64,000 bases of DNA from Madurella fahalii (lineage: Eukaryota > Ascomycota > Sordariomycetes > Sordariales). Each line of letters begins with the position of its first letter. Within the stretch, counting starts at the first letter, position 1. Shown in pieces: positions 44,401-56,348 of the stretch. The notes beneath the pieces are model-generated. The model searched no databases and was not told where the DNA came from. It saw nothing but the letters and a program-made list of their open reading frames with translations. Made by a program: the position numbers and the translations under genes. The stretch lies in assembly GCA_029876055.1 (NCBI GenBank), contig CM056874.1, forward strand, positions 3,534,001-3,598,000, in the 5' to 3' direction.

Positions 44401-47184
44401 AGCTTAGCAGCAGTTGAAGTTTAATTATGTGCGCTTTCTTCCGCGTCCCCGAAGTGGACATATAGTTGCGCGGTTAGTCTCCATGTGAGGTACAATGTCA
44501 AGCGAGAAGTTGCCGCGAGGTAATGGGGCCACCGTTCTAGCAGTCCGCCCGCCCGTCGCGCATTTAATCCTATCGGTGGAAGGGCGTTCCGCCAGATATG
44601 AGAGGCTGACGGCAGAGGATGGGAGTCTGAAGAATGTGGGGAATTGAAAACGTGACCAGTTTTACGGTGAGTTCTCAGAATGCTTAAGGTGAGGTAGGTG
44701 TGTAGCCCCGCTTCTATCCCTATATAAGCCTAGCTTAACACTTGACGTCAATCCATTCGCACAGATATAAAGGAAGGAAAAGGGATGAAAGCTAAGAACC
44801 TACCAATAAAATGATGATGACAGCGACTGTGCCAACGCTGGACGTCTCGGCGAAGCTCCGGTTTCTACCACCCCGCACATGGAGGTTCTGTCGTCTCTGG
44901 TGGACCGTTGACGTCGAGAAAGCGTTTCAATGCGGACATGGAGGTTTGAAAACACCTGCAATAGCAGTCAGTGTCATTTCTCGGCACATTAAGCGTCCAC
45001 GCTGTGTTGAGGTTTGCGATAGAAAAGGTTGATGGATTGGAGAAAAACACTTTGGCAGACGAGGATAGTAGGAGATCTGAGCGCCCAGAGAGGAACAAGG
45101 AGCAGGCAGCGGCGGATTGCCAATGTAAATAAATCAGATGGGGTGTTATCTTGGCTTCCCGCCCTTTACAGTCCCTTGCAAAACCGTGAGTAGTATACCT
45201 GTAGGCTCTCCTGGCTTACGGATTAAGTAGAGCCTGATTTACGGCCTTGGTAGCAGCTGCTGGCTTAGTTAGGTATCATATCCAGAAGGGTACAATGACT
45301 TCAATTACCATAGAACTGTAACATCGCTAGGGTTATCGCGGTGCCAGGGGTGTCAAGAGCGCAATACCGGATAATTTCTTAGCAGAGTTGGTTACGGCGG
45401 TAAGAATTCTAGTGGGGAGTCTTGGCGGTTACAGATAGACACGCCACAACTCGGAGCTCATGTGAAAAACGTAGGTAGATACAACACTTGTTTCTCTACC
45501 GAAGTCGCGACAGCGAGGAGAGAAAGCCTGCCTTTGCATTTCGCCATTGATGCTAGTTAGGGACACACGACGCGGCTACAGGTTCAGCATGCTTTTATCA
45601 TTGTCCTTTCCATTTGTATCAAGTGAGCGGGCACGTTATCAGCATTATCGTGTAGGCAAGCGCAGGTTTGCTCACCTAAACCAATCCATGAATAACAAGA
45701 TGCTGGATTGTGGAATGTGGAATGAAACTCACACGGACGAGAGAGCAACATACGGTACTTAACTAGTACATGAAAATAAAGGGAAGCACCAGCCATTAGC
45801 TGATTAATTAGCCTGGGCATGCGTAGCGAGCGATGGAAGGGGCGTCTCTGTTGCATTTGAGTCATTCGTCACAAAGGTTGTTGCCGGACACCGGATGCCA
45901 CAACTTTTTGTGACTGTCTTGTGGCCTTGCTCCCGGATCAAGGATTGTATTGATGCCTTACTGTCTGATTCAAGTCTGTCGGGAGAATGCTGAGTACAGA
46001 CGAGGTACGTACCCTGGGTATGTCCATTTAGGTGGGCAGTGAGGCAGCCCGTTTGCCTTGCAATTGAACTTACAGATTCGGCAACTCGCATCTTCTTTCG
46101 GTTCTGGCAGACCGTAATTGGCTCTGGTGCTGGCATTGGCGCTGCATTGCAGTTTCGCTAGGACCCCAATTGATTGAAGAGGCGTGGAAGTGTCAAAAGA
46201 ACTCTATTTATCGCAGCCAACCAGAGGCCGAGGCGAAATCACGTTTCCAAGTTTTTGCGCACTTCCACTGTGGCGCGACGGAGATCTGAACCCGTCCGAA
46301 GAAAAGAGCAGGTCCACACACGGACATACATTTGGACTAACATAGTGAGACGGTACCTTTTTATATATTTATTTTATGTTTATCTTTATTTTTTATTTTT
46401 TTATTTTATCTTTTTAGCTCCTTTACTTCAAAAACTGACTTAGAGGCGCTCAAGTGAGCTTTGAAGCGACGTGCGTGGCAGCTCCAGGCTAGCGTCATCG
46501 CGCCCGCCCCTTGCGTTATGGGTGGGGCGTTGGGAAAAGCCGGGTAGCCGCAGCATCCTTGGCGATTCTTAGGTGCCCCTTGGCAGAGGCCAAGATGCGC
46601 CATGCCAAGCTGGAATGGACGGGGGGCTTGCTAAGAGTTGACTGACTGGTTTCAAGGCGGTTTTAGAGTTATCCCCTTATCAACCAATACCTGACAATTA
46701 CGGTCGGGATCATCGCTTCTGATTGGCGTAGCTCTTGATTCCGGCGCGTATCTCACTAACACCTCAGCGGTGACCGGAGTTGGTGGCTTGTGTCTTATCA
46801 GGCTCGCTTTGGCAACGGCGCAATGATGCTCCAAGGTAGGGGTTGGACGGCTTTCTCATCCATGACCCAATGCAAATTCGTCAAGATACGGCCAACCCCG
46901 TTGTCGTAGCCATCGCCAACTTCTCTCCTTTGTCTTCTCGGAGCCTTTGCGTCAGCAAGCGGGCCATTGTCTCAGTCACGGACCGCTCCCGGGTTTTAAC
47001 TCTCGGTCGTCCCATCGTACCGGACCACACAGACGCCCATCTCCACCTCCATTACGACATTGCAGCGTGCAATCTGCAACATCGAATATCTATCGGGTCC
47101 CGTCTTCGCCCACCATCCATTCTCCTGCTCGTTACATCTCAACAGTTTTCCTAGACGGCATCAACACAACGACGCTGACATTTG
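41462..47184. other. 5.7-kb gene-poor region
   Basis: This is the largest empty stretch. The first ~700 bp are pbs2 upstream sequence, with an A14 run at 41798-41811. After that there are only short scattered frames (longest 148 codons, 43868-44314) without domains, plus T-rich blocks near 46355-46420. I see no transposon protein, tRNA or rRNA. Regulatory DNA or non-coding RNA cannot be excluded. Confidence 0.5.
41798..41811. repeat. A14 homopolymer
   Basis: Fourteen consecutive A lie ~340 bp upstream of the pbs2 ATG. Confidence 0.85.
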
Positions 47185-49099
47185 ATGGGTTTCCTCGATA
47201 TCCGGGCGCCGACGTCGCTGCGGCTGGCCATGTCGGCCGCCGGCGAGCCTTGGGACCAGTTTTCGACGACGGCGCCTTCACCTTTTGTGATTTTCAATGG
47301 CAATGCGCAACCGCACGAATCCCACCCAGCGCTGGGCCACCTGGTCTTGCTCGTTTTTGGCGCTGTATTGCAAGTTGTCTGTGTCAGCTTACCCGGCTAC
47401 ATCATCGCGCGGTTGGGCCATTTCGACGCCGAAAAGCAGAAATTCCTCGCCAACCTCAATGTCATGCTATTTACGCCATGCCTGAGTATGCAGTAGGTCT
47501 TAATGCATGGAGACGACTGGCGCTGACAGCTGGCCAGTTTTCACCAAGCTCGCGTCTCAGCTCAACGCCAACAAGCTCGTCGAACTCGGCATCATCCCCG
47601 TCATCTTTGTCATCCAAACGCTGGTCTCGTACATCGTCTCTCGACTGGTCGGCCGATGCTTTGGATTCAACCGACGCGCCTCGAACTTCGTCACGGCCAT
47701 GGGCGTATTTGGCAACTCGAACTCGCTCCCCATCTCGCTGGTTATCTCGCTGTCTCAGACACTGAAGGGCCTACATTGGGACAGGATACCGGGCGATACC
47801 GACGATGAGGTGGCTGCGCGGGGCATCCTGTACTTGATGATTTTCCAGCAGCTCGGTCAAGTGGTTAGATGGAGTTGGGGATACCACGTGCTCCTCGCTC
47901 CCAAGGAGAGATATGAAGAATACGCCAATGAGTCGATTGAGGAGGGCCGCTATCACGGGGAAGCGCGGGACGAAGGGGAGACGGAAGGCTTACTCCAGGG
48001 CGCCGATATTGGGCAGGCAAGTGACCAGGTATACGTGTGTCCGTCCAGCCCGACGCACTCTGACTCGCACTCCGATGACTCGCACCTCTACGAGCCTGCT
48101 GGTCGGACCCCGGTGGGTGGAACATCGGCGGCATCGCCGAACGACTCGGAGGATGAGCACGATGGCCCATGGAAGAGGAACGGAAAGCCGAACGCCGACG
48201 ACTTGAACCATCTGCATGACAACCTCAGCGCCCACTATTATGATAATCCCGATGATGCTCTGGACAGAATCTTGTCATTTCCGCGCATCCGCAACAGTGA
48301 TGAACCCGAGATTCCCGAGGGGATCAAGGGTATCCCTATGCGGGTACGGCGGTTGTTGAGGAAGGCCCATGCCAAGACGACCAAGTGCGTCAGCTCCGCC
48401 AGCCGGCGTGCATACAGCGCGCTACCGAAGCCCATGCAGGCCGCGCTCGCAGGCCTCTACCGCGCTTGGCAGCGCGTGTACGGGTTCCTCTGGGACTTTA
48501 TGAACCCGCCCCTGTGGGCCATGCTCTTCGCCGTCATTGTCGCGTCGGTGCCCAGTCTGCAGGAGATCTTCTTCCGCGAGGAGTCGTTCATCAACACGAG
48601 CGTGACCAGCGCCATCAGCTCGACGGCGGGCGTTGCGGTGCCTCTGATTCTGGTGGTTCTGGGCGCCAACCTGGCGCGCAACACACAGCGGCACGACGAC
48701 GAGGTAGACCCGGAGGAGAAGCAGATCGGCAAGAAGCTGCTCATCGCGTCGCTCGTCAGCCGCATGCTGCTGCCCACACTGATCATGGCGCCCATCTTGG
48801 CCCTGTTTGCCAAATATGTGCCCGTCAGCATACTGGACGACCCCATCTTCGTCATTGTCTGCTTCCTCCTCACGGGCGCCCCCAGCGCGTTGCAGTTGGC
48901 GCAGATATGCCAGATCAACAATGTGTACGAGGCGGTCATGGGCAAGATCCTCTTTCAAAGCTACGTCATCTGGTAAGTTTGCATACTCGTGGTTTCATCT
49001 TTCGATGGAAACGACATGCTAATCAACGCTGATAGGATTCTCCCTTCCACTCTGGTGCTTGTTCTGTGCGCGATGGAGGTCGTGGAGTGGGCAAAGTGA
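47185..49099 (+). CDS. PIN-like (auxin efflux carrier family) membrane transporter
   Basis: Exons are 47185..47485, 47538..48972 and 49036..49099, giving 599 aa. The N-terminal bundle of membrane helices includes LVLLVFGAVLQVVCVSLPGYIIA and the family signature LFTPCLIFTKLASQL, which is formed across intron 1. A central hydrophilic loop of ~250 residues is acidic and Ser/His/Asp-rich, likely cytosolic. The C-terminal bundle runs from PPLWAMLFAVIVASVP to CAMEVVEWAK. Fungal members are ER or vacuolar-type carriers of the bile/arsenite/riboflavin transporter superfamily with mostly unknown substrates; plant relatives export auxin. All junctions are GT-AG and in phase; the last exon is only 64 nt. 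Confidence 0.92.
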
Positions 49100-49772
49100 G
49101 AACTTTCCCCGTTGACCCACATCTGTAACTTGCAGATCAGCACCTGCTTTTCTTTCCTTTCGGCTACTACTGCTGGCATCAGCAAAAGCCGTTGCAAAAC
49201 GCGGCGTTTGTGCGTTCGGTGGGATTCGTTTCTGTATCATCTAGGTTCATTTCAGTTCTGGGGTCTGGCTAGATCGGGCTGTTTTTTTTTGTTTTTTTTT
49301 TTTTCTCGCTAGACGACCCACCCCTCAGCGGGTGTGTTTGGAGTCAACGGAAGGAGGAAAGGTTGGCGGTGTCTGGGAAATGCATTAGCTATAGGTCTGG
49401 GTTCCGCTTCGGCGGGATTGGGGGACTCATAGACGGGAAGGGCCCCAAGGGCAAAATGGGCTGACTGACGAGGCGGCAGCATTGTTATTTGTAGGAATAA
49501 GGCATGTATTATTGTTAGTTGGGCATAGCGCGAGTCGAAACTGTCTCGATATTGACTGGCTGCTGGAAATGCTTGGCGACTGCGGACAGACACGGTTGAG
49601 CGCAACGGAGCACACGCCATGATAGGGAAGGGCGGACGGTCGGTGCTCGTGTTTCAGCGAGCTATTGCTCGCTCCATTTAATTCCCTGCTATAATCACTT
49701 GACAGCAAGTCATCATACATACCATGTGGGCTACCCTCTTTCGGTTTCCCTTCATCATTCCCGCCCAACATT
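49100..49772. other. Convergent 3' intergenic region
   Basis: This holds the PIN-like and PNPOx-fold gene 3' flanks, with a T-rich tract near 49282-49304. No gene is seen. Confidence 0.45.
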
Positions 49773-50674
49773 TCACCGTAAACCGTTCACAGTCATATCG
49801 CCCTCCCCCTGATCCTGCGGGGAAGCGATAACCCAATCCCTCACCGCCCCCTTCCAATCCGCGATCCTCACGTCCTTGATGCCCACCACAATGACCCTTA
49901 CCTCATCCCCCGCCGCAAACCGGCTCGCACGGCGGCCGTCGCGGTCCCCGTTCTCGCCTGCATTGTCGGGCTGGCCGAACCCTAGTATGTCCACCGAGTT
50001 GTCAAACGTGTTGTTCTCCAGGTGCACGTCCCGGTAATACTTCTCCTCTGCCGACCCGGCCTCGACGAGCCTCGCGAAGCCGTTAATGGTGGCGCTGATG
50101 GACGAGACGGCGCTGGTGTTGAGGTTGAAGAGGAGGGCTGCCAGCGACGAGTGGTGCTGCGGTGGCAGGTGCTGGGGCCGCTCGGGCGAGCCCGACCCGG
50201 ACCCGGACCCGGATAGCCGGCGGGCTTGGGCGGTCGGCGTCGGGCGGTGGGATACCCCTTTCAAAACATGGGCTTGTCAGTATTACTTTTCTTCCTTTCT
50301 CTTCTTTTTATTTTGTTTTATTTTATTTTTTTAATGAGATGTTTCGAGAGAGGGACGGGGAGAGAGGGAGAGAGACGGGCCGGCGTACAGTCGTGGACTA
50401 AGAGCGACACGTGCGGGTTCGCGACTAGGTTGGTCATCTTCTTGCTGGCCGGGTTGGTGGTCATGACGACGACGGGAGAGGATGAGTATGGCGAGGACGG
50501 GAGGTAGGTGTAGTTCATGAGCGAAACGTGCGGGATGTTGTCGGAGCACGTGGCAAGGTGGAGGAAGCGCGCGTTTTCGAGGCATTGAACGACCTCGTGC
50601 GGCAGCGAGGTTGTGATGCGCATGTTGGTATCGCCTGCCGAGGCTTCGTGGCTGAGTGGTATTTGCTGCTCCAT
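49773..50674 (-). CDS. Pyridoxamine 5'-phosphate oxidase-like FMN-fold protein
   Basis: Minus-strand exons are 50389..50674 and 49773..50257, giving 256 aa. The 131-nt intron is unusually long here, and the junction creates LLVHDWVSHRP. The first half is a split-barrel flavin-binding fold: LPHEVVQCLENARFLHLATCSDNIPHVSLMNY and VVVMTTNPASKKMTNLVANP. The second half begins with a low-complexity segment encoded by GACCCG repeats (SGSGSGSGSP, ~50191-50215), then a C-terminal half typical of fungal PNPOx-like proteins. True vitamin-B6 oxidase activity is not implied; many relatives are FMN- or F420/heme-binding proteins of unknown role. It shares a divergent promoter with the MCC alpha gene. Confidence 0.88.
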
Positions 50675-51401
50675 TGTTGCTGCTGGAGGGTTTGGAAATG
50701 GGTGGTAAGGTTCGTTGGGATGGTTAACGGCTGAGGTCCAGTTGGTTCTCGTCGTTTTCGACGATTTATATCTGTTTAACAAGTCTTGAAAACTGTGGGC
50801 GGGCTAGATTATCGCAACAGAATCTGTTACGGACACTATCAACACTCAAGAGTCCACGTTCTTTCGACCTGCATGTGTTGGGCTAGAGTTGCCGGTGGGG
50901 TGAGGTGAGGATCTTGGGTATCTCCAACGACATGGGTCGATGACTAATGCGGGGGAGCGGCAGACCCTTGTCTCTCCTTGCAGCAATGACGTTCTCCTAC
51001 TCTCGGCGTTGCGGAAGCTTCATTGCCCGCGCCCATGCAGCGAACGGGATGCAGCAAGAACTGCGTGGCATCTCCAGCGGGCGAATTGTAGGGTTACGTG
51101 TAGAGAAGGCAGCCGTCAGTTGAGCAAAATGCAGGTCCAGACAACGTGCCTGGGACATGTCACGGGGTAAGCACAGCTTGGCTTGAGAGCGTCTTGGATC
51201 GGCTCGCAAGGGGTCCCGGCTACCGTCGGCCTCGCTGATCCCATTGGCCTCGGTTTCTCTTAGCAACTGCTAGAATGCCATCCCGATCCTCTCTTGCTTT
51301 CGTCTCTTTTCTTCAACTTGGCAACACGTCAATGGGCATTTGAAGCTGCTGTTCTCACCCAGTAGCCCGCTAAAAGTCCAGTAATACTAGCCAATTCCAC
51401 A
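50675..51401. other. Divergent PNPOx-like / MCC alpha promoter
   Basis: No coding sequence is supported in this 727-bp region. Confidence 0.45.
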
Positions 51402-53759
51402 ATGCGCTCCCTCAAACGAACCTCGCAACGTCTCCGGGCGCCGCCTTTCGGCCCCGCGTCGACCCCTCGCCGGCTCCAGACACCGCACTCCTGCTCAATA
51501 TTAACCCACGTCGCCTGCTCGAGCACCACGACCCAAGTCAACCCCATCAAGTCTCTACTGATCGCCAACCGCGGCGAGATTGCCTTGCGCATTGCGCGGA
51601 CCGCCGCGGCAATGGGCATCCGCACGACCACGCTCTACACCGACGTCGACGCGGCGTCGCAGCACGCAAAGTGCTCGCCGCACGCCCTCGCCCTGGGCGC
51701 TGCCGCGTCGGGGTACCTTGACGGGCCGCGGATCGTCGCGCTCGCCAAGCAGCACGGCATCCAGGCGCTACATCCCGGCTACGGCTTCCTGAGCGAGAAT
51801 CCGGCCTTCGCGCAGGCCTGCGAGGATGCCGGGATCGTGTTCGTCGGCCCGCCCGCCCGCGCGATGGCGGACATGGGCGACAAGGCCCGCAGCAAGGAGA
51901 TCATGACGGCCGCCGGGGTGCCGTGCGTTCCCGGGTACCATGGGCCCGAGCAGGCGCCTGAGCAGCTGCGCGCGCGAGCGAGGGAGATCAAGTATCCAGT
52001 ACTGCTTAAGAGCGTCAAGGGCGGGGGTGGGAAGGGCATGCGTATTGTGAGGACGGATGAAGAGTTTGAGGCCCAGCTGCGGAGCGCCCGCGCCGAAGCC
52101 CGGGCGAGCTTTGGCGACGGAGGCGAGGTGATGCTGGTCGAGAAGTATGTTGTGCGTCCACGCCATGTCGAGGTCCAGGTGTTTGCCGACCGCTACGGTA
52201 ACTGCGTGGCCCTAGGTGAGCGGGATTGCAGCGTGCAGCGCCGCCATCAGAAGATCCTTGAGGAGAGCCCAGCCCCATTGCTCGACGACGCTACCCGCCA
52301 CGACCTCTGGGATAAGGCGCGCACAGCCGCACTTGCGGTAGGATATGTCGGCGCCGGCACAGTCGAGTTCATCCTCGACAAGGACACGGGCGAGTTCTAC
52401 TTCATGGAGATGAACACGCGCCTCCAAGTCGAGCATCCGGTTAGCGAGATGGTGACGGGCACTGATCTCGTCGAGTGGCAGTTTCGTGTCGCCGCGGGTG
52501 AGCGGCTGCCCTTGACGCAGGACGAGATCGAGGCACGCATCCAGGAGCGCGGCGCCGCTATCGAGGCACGTATCTATGCTGAGAACCCAGACAAGGGCTT
52601 CTTTCCCGACTCGGGCAAGCTGGTGCATCTAGTTACACCCCAGACGAATGCCGATGTCCGAATCGATGCCGGGTTTGTTGAAGGCGACACGGTCTCGGAG
52701 GCGTACGACGGCATGATTGCCAAGTTGATCGTTCGCGGCCGAGATCGTGAGACGGCCATTCGCAAGCTGGAGTTAGCCCTGCGCGAATACGAGGTCGTCG
52801 GACTTAGCACGAATATCGAGTTCCTCAAGCGTCTATGTCATAGCAAGGCGTTCATCGAGGGAGACGTCGAGACGGGATTCATAGAGCAGTGGAAGCACGA
52901 GCTCTTCCAGCCGAGGCATATATCTGACGAGGTATTTGCGCAGGCTGCACTAGGGCTCCTCAGCTCACAGATGAAATCCCGCCCACCGCACGGTGGGGCG
53001 CTGGGCTTTGGGGAAGTTGGCGCGCTGAGCAAGCGCAAGTTTGCGTTCCGCGTGCAGCGGAATGATGATGCCGTCGCCGAAGAGGGCGAGGGCGAGGTTG
53101 TTCTGGTTGAAGTATCTCAGCAAGCAAACAGCCTTTACAGCGTTTCCGTCTCACGCAGTGGTGTCAGCGGCGCTCCCAACCCCGAGGCACCGGTAGTGTT
53201 CGAGAACATTGTCTCCGAGCCTGCGGTTACGACTGCGACCAAGACAAAACTAACGACCTTCTTCCCACTTGCGCGCGTCGAATCAACCCTCGTGCAGGAC
53301 CCAGCTGCGCCCGAGAAGCTGACCGTCTTCCAGCTGGGCGAGAAGACGGAGCTGACCCTGGTGCCCCCGGCATGGTTTGACAAGGCGCTTGGGCTGAAAG
53401 AGGTTGTCGGCAGTGTGGTGGCGCCCATGCCCTGCAAGATCTTGAGGAATGAAGTGGCAGAAGGGCAGGAAGTCGAGAAGGGCGCCCCGCTGGTCGTGTA
53501 CGTTTGCCACGTCCTGTCTTTTGGATAGGGGAGTTGCTAACGGTTTGTTTAGCATCGAGTCAATGAAGATGGAAACGGTGATCCGGTCGCCACAGAAGGG
53601 CGTCGTTAAGAGGTTGGCGCATAAGGAGGGGGTGAGTACTTCCGTGGGATTTGTAAAGCCAGCGCTAAGAGGTAGTGATACTAACTTGAGTGACAGGATA
53701 TCTGCAAAGCCGGGACAGTACTGGTCCTGTTCGAAGATGTGGGAGAGACGGCCGAGTAA
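51402..53759 (+). CDS. mccA: 3-methylcrotonyl-CoA carboxylase, alpha (biotin) subunit
   Basis: Exons are 51402..53497, 53553..53631 and 53697..53759, giving 745 aa. An Arg/Ser-rich N terminus (~1-45) is a mitochondrial presequence. The biotin carboxylase domain follows: IANRGEIALRIARTA, HPGYGFLSENPAFA, ATP-grasp loop KGGGGKGMRIV, GERDCSVQRRHQKILEE and EMNTRLQVEHPVSEM. The C-terminal biotinyl domain has ESMKMET, biotinylated Lys ~704, and this motif is assembled across intron 1. The enzyme carboxylates 3-methylcrotonyl-CoA in leucine catabolism with a beta subunit encoded elsewhere. Length and single biotin carboxylase plus BCCP architecture exclude acetyl-CoA and pyruvate carboxylases; propionyl-CoA carboxylase is unlikely because fungi use the methylcitrate cycle. 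Confidence 0.94.
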
Positions 53760-54752
53760 TGAACGGCCCACTGACTCCCTAATCTTCAACCGTCATAGGG
53801 CATCAGCAGTTCCGTTCTGCATGTTTGCTCCCTGTTTGGACGCCTTTCCCGTGTCAAATTACATAAATGTGTCGTTAGCATACAGGCGTGATTCTCAGCG
53901 ATGGCGTTTGCTTAGATATATCCAACATGTTGAGCAGTGTCGATGCATCAAATATGGCATGTTTCAGAAACCATGTTGCGTGGAGCTATCGGTTGTCCGC
54001 GGCGCGCATACAATATTAAGTGCCGCTGGCCATCCCCAGCGAACGCTTGTTACTGGGTAGTATAGGCTTCCGGATGAACCTTCAAGTGGCGGACCCCGAG
54101 GTTTCCCTCTGCGTCTCTCTCTTGGCCCTCTGTTAGTGCTGTCAAATTCTAGGATACGAAAATGATCTTCTCACTATAATCCCCCTCTTAACAAAGGTTC
54201 TGGCTTGGCTGATGTCTGCCCTCTGGATCGCGGACTCAGCCAGTTCACGTTATTGAAGCCACTTTTTCTATTCAACAAACAATACGTTATCAGACAGAAA
54301 GCTAGATAACATGCTTATTCTGTGGTTATTATGCACATCCTAATGGTGGGAGATGAGACGGATGTGCTGAATGTTGAACAACAGACGATCGGCCGCAAAT
54401 TGTGATCGACGCCATTTGTTTCATCCAGCGCGTTTACAACTAATCGTTTTGCACTCCATCCATCGCCTCTAAGTGTAACACCGGCTGTGGTCAGTATCTG
54501 AGTACAGACAAATCCCGTCTACTTGTGTGGTGTTTTAGGCGGTCGAGTTCGTTTGCCGTTCGGACGCTTGTCGCGATCGGCCTTGAGCCGAGGTTCGGGT
54601 CCACACCACAGGGGTACTCACCAAGATTGGCCAATAAGAGCAGCGGCGCAGATCGGCCTCCCGTTCTGCCGGACTCGGACCTTAAGTGCAGCCCGGCGCA
54701 TCTTCGCGTCTTTTGCACCTCGTCTTCAACCAGGAAAGCGCAGGGAGCAGGC
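53760..54752. other. Intergenic region, MCC alpha to thioesterase
   Basis: No gene is seen. The frame of the next gene is open from 54525, but the ATG at 54753 gives a better mitochondrial presequence. Confidence 0.4.
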
Positions 54753-55787
54753 ATGACCCCAAGGATACAATACGGCCACCTCTTGAGGTTGGCACAGCGC
54801 CGGGTGGCAGTATCCGACACGCCGGTCCGATGGCGCCCGTCAAAGTCCTTGGCCGTGGCTGTTCAATGTCCCCGACTCCAGCTTGAACCTTTCTCGACAT
54901 CTCGGGCCCGCTGGCAAGAACCGAGACAAGCGCCGGCCCCGGGAGCCGCAGATACGCAGACCACCGCACCGGAAACCGCCGAGCCCACCCGGGCAACCGT
55001 GACCCCCGTCGAGCCGAACCCCTCCTCATCCCCCAAAGGAGAAAAGAAGCGCCTCGTACCCCGCATAATCTTCGCCGTCTTCTTCACCCTCATCGGCACA
55101 GCCGCCGGCTCCTCAGTCCGGCTCCTCCTCTCCCCGCCGAACCCTCCCGAGCCAGGCAGCGAGGAAGACGAGTACACCAAGCGGGTCCTCCGGGACCAGG
55201 CCTCCAAGCTCCCCATCGTGCAGCGGCTCTCGGCCGACCCGGCGTGGCAGTCGTGGGATGCGTACGAGTCGCTCTCGGCCGAGCACAAGGCGCAGCACAT
55301 CACGGCGGGGGCGCTGGCGGGCTCGCGCGGCGTGGGCGGCTACCAGCGCGTCTTCCACCACGCGGCCTCGGGCGAGCTGGTCAGCGTCATCTACTTTGGC
55401 GCGGCCACCGCGGGCTGGCCCGGCGTGGTGCACGGCGGCTGCCTGGCCACCATCCTGGACGAGAGCTGCGGCCGCGCCGCCTTCAAGCAGTGGGGCGGCC
55501 GCGCCGGCGTGACGGCGAGCCTGACCCTCGAGTACAAAAAGGTGACGCTGGCGAACGGCTTCTACGTGGTGAGGGTGCGGCCGAGGGCCGAGGAGGATCT
55601 CCCCGAGAGCGAGAGGGGGAAGAGGCATTACAAGTGCTTTGTGGATGCCACGATTGAGGATGCGGTCACGGGCAACGTGACCGTCACGGCGGAGGCGTTG
55701 TTTGTTGGCGGGGAAGGGAAGAAGAAGAAGAACCAGAGCGCGTTCAGCTGGGCTGGGAAGGTGCGGGATGATCATGCGAGGTTTTGA
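54753..55787 (+). CDS. Mitochondrial hotdog-fold acyl-CoA thioesterase family protein
   Basis: A single exon encodes 344 aa from the ATG at 54753; an in-frame ATG at 54525 would add 76 residues. The start chosen gives MTPRIQYGHLLRLAQRR, an arginine-rich amphipathic presequence. A disordered Pro/Thr/Glu linker follows (~60-115), then one membrane span (RIIFAVFFTLIGTAAGSS, ~117-135). The C-terminal hotdog domain has WPGVVHGGCLATILDES, the HGG loop of PaaI/THEM4-type thioesterases, and a TASLTLEYKKVTLANGFYVV strand. This resembles fungal mitochondrial proteins related to yeast Fmp10. The domain probably hydrolyses acyl-CoA in the inner-membrane region; the substrate is unknown. Confidence 0.88.
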   Translation: MTPRIQYGHLLRLAQRRVAVSDTPVRWRPSKSLAVAVQCPRLQLEPFSTSRARWQEPRQAPAPGAADTQTTAPETAEPTRATVTPVEPNPSSSPKGEKKRLVPRIIFAVFFTLIGTAAGSSVRLLLSPPNPPEPGSEEDEYTKRVLRDQASKLPIVQRLSADPAWQSWDAYESLSAEHKAQHITAGALAGSRGVGGYQRVFHHAASGELVSVIYFGAATAGWPGVVHGGCLATILDESCGRAAFKQWGGRAGVTASLTLEYKKVTLANGFYVVRVRPRAEEDLPESERGKRHYKCFVDATIEDAVTGNVTVTAEALFVGGEGKKKKNQSAFSWAGKVRDDHARF

Positions 55788-56348
55788 GTCGCTAGAGGGG
55801 ATGGGAGACGGAAGGCGAATGTGCTATAGATATTTAGAGAAGAGGCCCTGTACATCCTAGACGTAAGAATGGGCATCATAGCGTTTGTTTTCTTGTACAT
55901 TAATAGGGAGGGGTAGGGAGGAATCTGGTAGGCATCGGATCGGTGCCGGCGTCGGAGAGAAGGGCGAATATGCCAAGGGCTACCTGTAGATTTATAGCAG
56001 ATATGCGTCCTTAAAAACCCTATTAAACAGCACGTCTACTTCAGAAGTATGTCCCTCCGTGGCCGGTACTGCTGTAAAGGTTCTCTATTATAAGGAAACA
56101 ACTGGGATTTTCGGGGATAACACCTAGACACCACGCGAACAGCAACGAGGCCGACGTTGCAGGATTGCTCGGCACCACCGAGGCGATGCCATATCGCTCA
56201 ATACTCCGCCATCATCCAGCATTAATCACAAAGCCTACACTTGCCGGTATACGATATCAACGTCAACGCGGGGCATTGCGTTGGGAAATTTTCTTCCATA
56301 TCCATTATTTAGTTTACCACCTACAATATCAATAATCCAACGCTCTTA
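55788..56348. other. Convergent 3' intergenic region
   Basis: This holds the 3' flanks of the thioesterase and siroheme genes. It is AT-rich, with no gene. Confidence 0.45.

Noticed and set aside
51402..53759. Propionyl-CoA or pyruvate carboxylase
   Set aside because: No carboxyltransferase domain is present, and filamentous fungi degrade propionate through methylcitrate; MCC alpha fits best.
54863..55775. Long antisense ORFs opposite the thioesterase gene
   Set aside because: They arise from the high GC of the coding strand; the plus frame has the recognisable hotdog motif.
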